From: an uncultured cyanobacterium
GTDB taxonomy: Bacteria > Cyanobacteriota > Vampirovibrionia > Gastranaerophilales > Gastranaerophilaceae
Direction of reading: 5' to 3'
Length of the DNA stretch: 8,019 bases
Assembly: GCA_945836835.1 (NCBI GenBank)
Contig: CAMAML010000043.1
Span: forward strand, 1-8,019
The notes beneath the pieces were generated by a model that made no database searches, had not been told where the DNA came from, and saw nothing but the letters and a program-made list of their open reading frames with translations. Positions 5,875 to 8,019 of this stretch are shown here, piece by piece (positions within the stretch are counted from its first letter, which is position 1; each line of letters starts with the position of its first letter). A program made the translations under genes and the position numbers.

Positions 5875-6738
5875 CTAGCCGTTAATTTGGCTCATAACTT
5901 CTTCCGCAAAGTTTTCCTGTTTCTTTTCCAAGCCTTCGCCAAGAACAAATCTTGTGAACGCTTTGATTTCCATTTTACCTTCAAGCAACTGCTGAACGGT
6001 AATATCAGGATTTTTGATGAACGGTTGTTCGAGCAAACATCTGCTTGCCATCAATTTGTTTACACGACCTTCAACAATTTTAGCTCTGATTGCTTCAGGT
6101 TTCTTCAACAAATCTTCTTTACCCATTTCAACTTCGGTTTCGTGGTCGATAACCGATTGAGGAATTTCGTTTCTCGAGATAAATTCAGGAGCCGAAGATG
6201 CGATGTGCAAACATACGTCGTTCATCAATTCTTCATCTTTTTTGTCGGTTTGGATAAGAACACCGATCTTGCCGTTGTGGATGTAAGATGCGGTGTTACC
6301 TTCGTAACGAACAAACCTTCTGAAGGTGATTTTTTCGCCGATTGATGCGATTTTTTCCTTGATAACGTCTGCTACCACCTTGCCGCAATCAGGGCAAACC
6401 GTGTTCAAGAAAGCGTCGACGTCGGCAGGGTTTAAGCTTGCAACAGCTTTTGCCGAACTGTTTGTCAATTCTTTGAACTCATCGTTCTTTGCGACAAAGT
6501 CGGTTTCGCAGTTCATTTCAACCATAGCACCGCAGTCGTCCAAGATAGCGGACGCAACCAAACCCTCGGCTGCAATTCTGCCCATTTTCTTGTCTGCCGA
6601 TGCCATACCTTTTTGGCGAAGAACTTCCATGGCTTTTTCCATATCGCCGTCTGCTTCAACCAATGCTTTTTTGGAATCCATCATTCCCGCACCGGTCTTG
6701 TCACGAAGTTCTTTTACCATTTGAGCTGTAATATTCAT
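5875..6738 (-). CDS. tsf: Translation elongation factor Ts
   Basis: EF-Ts is the guanine-nucleotide exchange factor that releases GDP from EF-Tu so it can be reloaded with GTP. The 287-residue length is usual for the non-truncated bacterial form. The N-terminal UBA-like domain (about 1-52, with VKELRDKTGAGMMDSKKAL) precedes the core, where TDFVAKN at 79-85 carries the Asp-Phe pair that inserts near the EF-Tu nucleotide site. Dimerisation and C-terminal modules follow, ending with FTRFVLGEGLEKK. The core carries cysteines 69, 77, 115 and 118, including a CPDC motif at 115-118, which is worth noting. The start ATG (6736-6738) has AAGGAG (6747-6752) eight bases upstream. It follows rpsB by 34 bases with no terminator between them, the standard rpsB-tsf operon. 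Confidence 0.98.
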   Translation of the reverse strand: MNITAQMVKELRDKTGAGMMDSKKALVEADGDMEKAMEVLRQKGMASADKKMGRIAAEGLVASAILDDCGAMVEMNCETDFVAKNDEFKELTNSSAKAVASLNPADVDAFLNTVCPDCGKVVADVIKEKIASIGEKITFRRFVRYEGNTASYIHNGKIGVLIQTDKKDEELMNDVCLHIASSAPEFISRNEIPQSVIDHETEVEMGKEDLLKKPEAIRAKIVEGRVNKLMASRCLLEQPFIKNPDITVQQLLEGKMEIKAFTRFVLGEGLEKKQENFAEEVMSQING

Positions 6739-6772
6739 TAATAATTCTCCTTATAACGATTATTTCAGTATC

Positions 6773-7558
6773 TTATACCTCAGTTGTTTCTTCGGCTTTA
6801 ACTTCTTCAACCGCAACGCCTGCGTCCTCTGCCTTGATTTCTTCAATCTTGGCTTTTTGGTTAGCGTTGTTTTCTTTCAACTGTTTTCCTTCCAAAACGG
6901 CGTCAGCCAATTTTGAAGAAATAAGTTTGATAGAACGAATTGCGTCGTCATTGCCCGGAATGATGTAGTTGATACCGTCCGGATTAGCGTTTGTATCAGC
7001 CAAACAAACAACAGGGATACCCAATTTGTTTGCTTCTTTGATTGCAATAAGTTCTTTGCCTTGGTCAATAACGAAGATAATGTCAGGCAAACCTCTCATT
7101 TCCTTGATACCGCCCAAAGTTTTGCTCAATTTTGCGATCTGTCTGTTAAGTTGAGCGACTTCTTTTTTAGGAAGTTTTTCGGCGTGCCCCGAGTTCATAA
7201 ATTCTTCCAATTCTTTCAACTTGTTAACACGACCTCTGATGGTTTCGTAGTTTGTAAGCATACCGCCCAACCATCTTCTGTTAATATAGTAAGCACCTGC
7301 TCTGGTTGCTTCTTCGGCAACGACTTCAGCAGCCTGTTTTTTCGTACCTACGAACAAGACGTTTTTGTTACGAGCCGCGAAATCTCTTACGATTGCATAT
7401 GCTTCGTCAAGCAAGTCGGTGGTTTTACGCAAATCGATAACGTAAATACCGTTTCTTGCACCGTAAATATACGGTTTCATTTTAGGGTTCCATCTTTGTG
7501 TTTGGTGTCCGAAGTGAACACCTGCTTCCAAAAGTTCAATCATTGATGCTACCGGCAT
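6773..7558 (-). CDS. rpsB: 30S ribosomal protein S2
   Basis: S2 binds late to the 30S subunit near the neck on the solvent side and is needed for S1 recruitment in many bacteria. The 261 residues include the family N-terminus (LLEAGVHFGHQTQRWNPKMK, 9-28), RRWLGGMLTNYETI (94-107), the projecting coiled-coil insertion (about 108-147) and the second conserved block around CLADTNANPDGINYIIPGND (185-204). The C-terminal tail from about 228 is charged and rich in Glu, Lys and Ala; such tails vary among S2 proteins. ATG 7556-7558 is preceded by AGGAG (7566-7570) at seven bases. Its leader of about 135 bases probably carries regulatory structure, because rpsB-tsf operons are commonly controlled by free S2. 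Confidence 0.98.
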   Translation of the reverse strand: MPVASMIELLEAGVHFGHQTQRWNPKMKPYIYGARNGIYVIDLRKTTDLLDEAYAIVRDFAARNKNVLFVGTKKQAAEVVAEEATRAGAYYINRRWLGGMLTNYETIRGRVNKLKELEEFMNSGHAEKLPKKEVAQLNRQIAKLSKTLGGIKEMRGLPDIIFVIDQGKELIAIKEANKLGIPVVCLADTNANPDGINYIIPGNDDAIRSIKLISSKLADAVLEGKQLKENNANQKAKIEEIKAEDAGVAVEEVKAEETTEV

Positions 7559-7694
7559 CTTTTTTCTCCTTTTACTTGTGTTGTACTACGGGCTAATTCG
7601 TTCCATCCCGTCTCCAAGGTCAAATATTCCATCCGTTTTTTCCTCGGCTTAGTCAATTTCGGGACTAGGGTAAACCTATCAAACATAATTAACC
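7559..7694 (-). promoter_or_regulatory. rpsB 5' leader, possible S2 autoregulatory region
   Basis: Between the expected start point (about 7694) and ATG 7558 there are about 135 untranslated bases. On the minus strand they contain a TAGTC/GACTA stem around the loop CCGAAATT, a related motif pair ACGGATGGAA (complement of 7627-7636) and ACGGGATGGAA (complement of 7601-7611), and an ACGGG/CCCGT pairing shortly before the ribosome binding site. Feedback by S2 on its own leader is established in other bacteria. I cannot match this leader to a known RNA family by eye, so the regulatory role is inferred. Confidence 0.45.
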
Positions 7695-7700
7695 GACAAT

Positions 7701-7729
7701 AAAATACCATGAACATGTCTTTTTTGCAA
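7701..7729 (-). promoter_or_regulatory. Promoter of rpsB-tsf
   Basis: On the minus strand TTGCAA (7724-7729) and TATTTT (7701-7706) are separated by 17 bases. Each matches its consensus at four of six positions. The spacing is ideal and the position fits a long rpsB leader, but neither hexamer is strong. Confidence 0.5.
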
Positions 7730-7800
7730 ACAAATATTTCGATTTATTACGAAGTCAATGGGGGATCAGGGGTAAGCAGTTGAAAAACCGATAAGCGGGG

Positions 7801-7828
7801 TTGCAAAACAGAAAAAATATGTTATACT
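7801..7828 (+). promoter_or_regulatory. Divergent plus-strand promoter
   Basis: TTGCAA (7801-7806) and TATACT (7823-7828) are 16 bases apart, with an A-rich spacer. The -10 matches five of six positions. It points away from rpsB, and its start point (about 7835) lies just upstream of the open frame beginning at 7864. The sequence between the two promoters (7730-7800) shows no other feature I can support. Confidence 0.65.
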
Positions 7829-7863
7829 GGGGTATAAGGAAATTTTAATGAGGAAAGAATAGA

Positions 7864-8019
<156 letters not shown>

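Noticed and set aside
7061..7546. Plus-strand open frame of 161 codons
   Set aside because: It is the antisense shadow of rpsB; its composition reflects the complementary codons of a conserved ribosomal gene.
7848..7862. ATG at 7848 as the start of the divergent gene
   Set aside because: The frame stops after four codons (ATG AGG AAA GAA TAG). A short leader peptide cannot be excluded, but nothing supports it.

Overview
This window looks like a contig-end piece of a bacterial chromosome. It has moderately low GC, tight gene packing, ATG starts and clear AGGAG-type ribosome binding sites. The mix of genes (a NarL-type response regulator, a pentapeptide-repeat protein with a TIWPxP-like tail, purB, an AMP-forming acyl ligase, rpsB-tsf) and the protein style recall gut non-photosynthetic Cyanobacteria (Melainabacteria / Gastranaerophilales). 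That assignment rests on pattern memory, not on a search, so it is tentative.

Layout. Positions 1-2688 form a run of plus-strand genes: the 3' end of a TPR protein, a NarL/FixJ response regulator that overlaps it by four bases (ATGA), a pentapeptide-repeat protein, and adenylosuccinate lyase (purB) 27 bases further on. Positions 2689-4026 hold an accessory-looking segment. A single-membrane-span protein of unknown function, with AT-rich codon use unlike its neighbours, is read from its own promoter. That promoter carries a 12-bp inverted repeat and four ATATG copies. The segment is bounded by two near-identical hairpins in opposite orientation. Positions 4027-7558 are read on the minus strand: rpsB (S2) and tsf (EF-Ts) as an operon with a strong terminator, then a separately promoted long-chain acyl ligase that converges on the unknown gene.

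From 7559 to the end there is the rpsB leader and promoter, a divergent plus-strand promoter, and the start of a small open frame that most likely begins at TTG 7864. It runs without a stop into a (GACA)n microsatellite, which continues to the last base. The repeat reads Asp-Arg-Gln-Thr in every frame. The window probably ends here because an assembly broke at the repeat.

The core genes are ordinary: translation (rpsB-tsf), purine synthesis (purB) and lipid activation (ligase). The parts most worth a second look are the paired 3' hairpins with a compensatory base-pair change, the inverted-repeat promoter of the unknown membrane protein, the GACA repeat inside an open frame, and the repeated motif in the rpsB leader. 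I see no CRISPR array, tRNA, rRNA, transposase or recognisable defence system.
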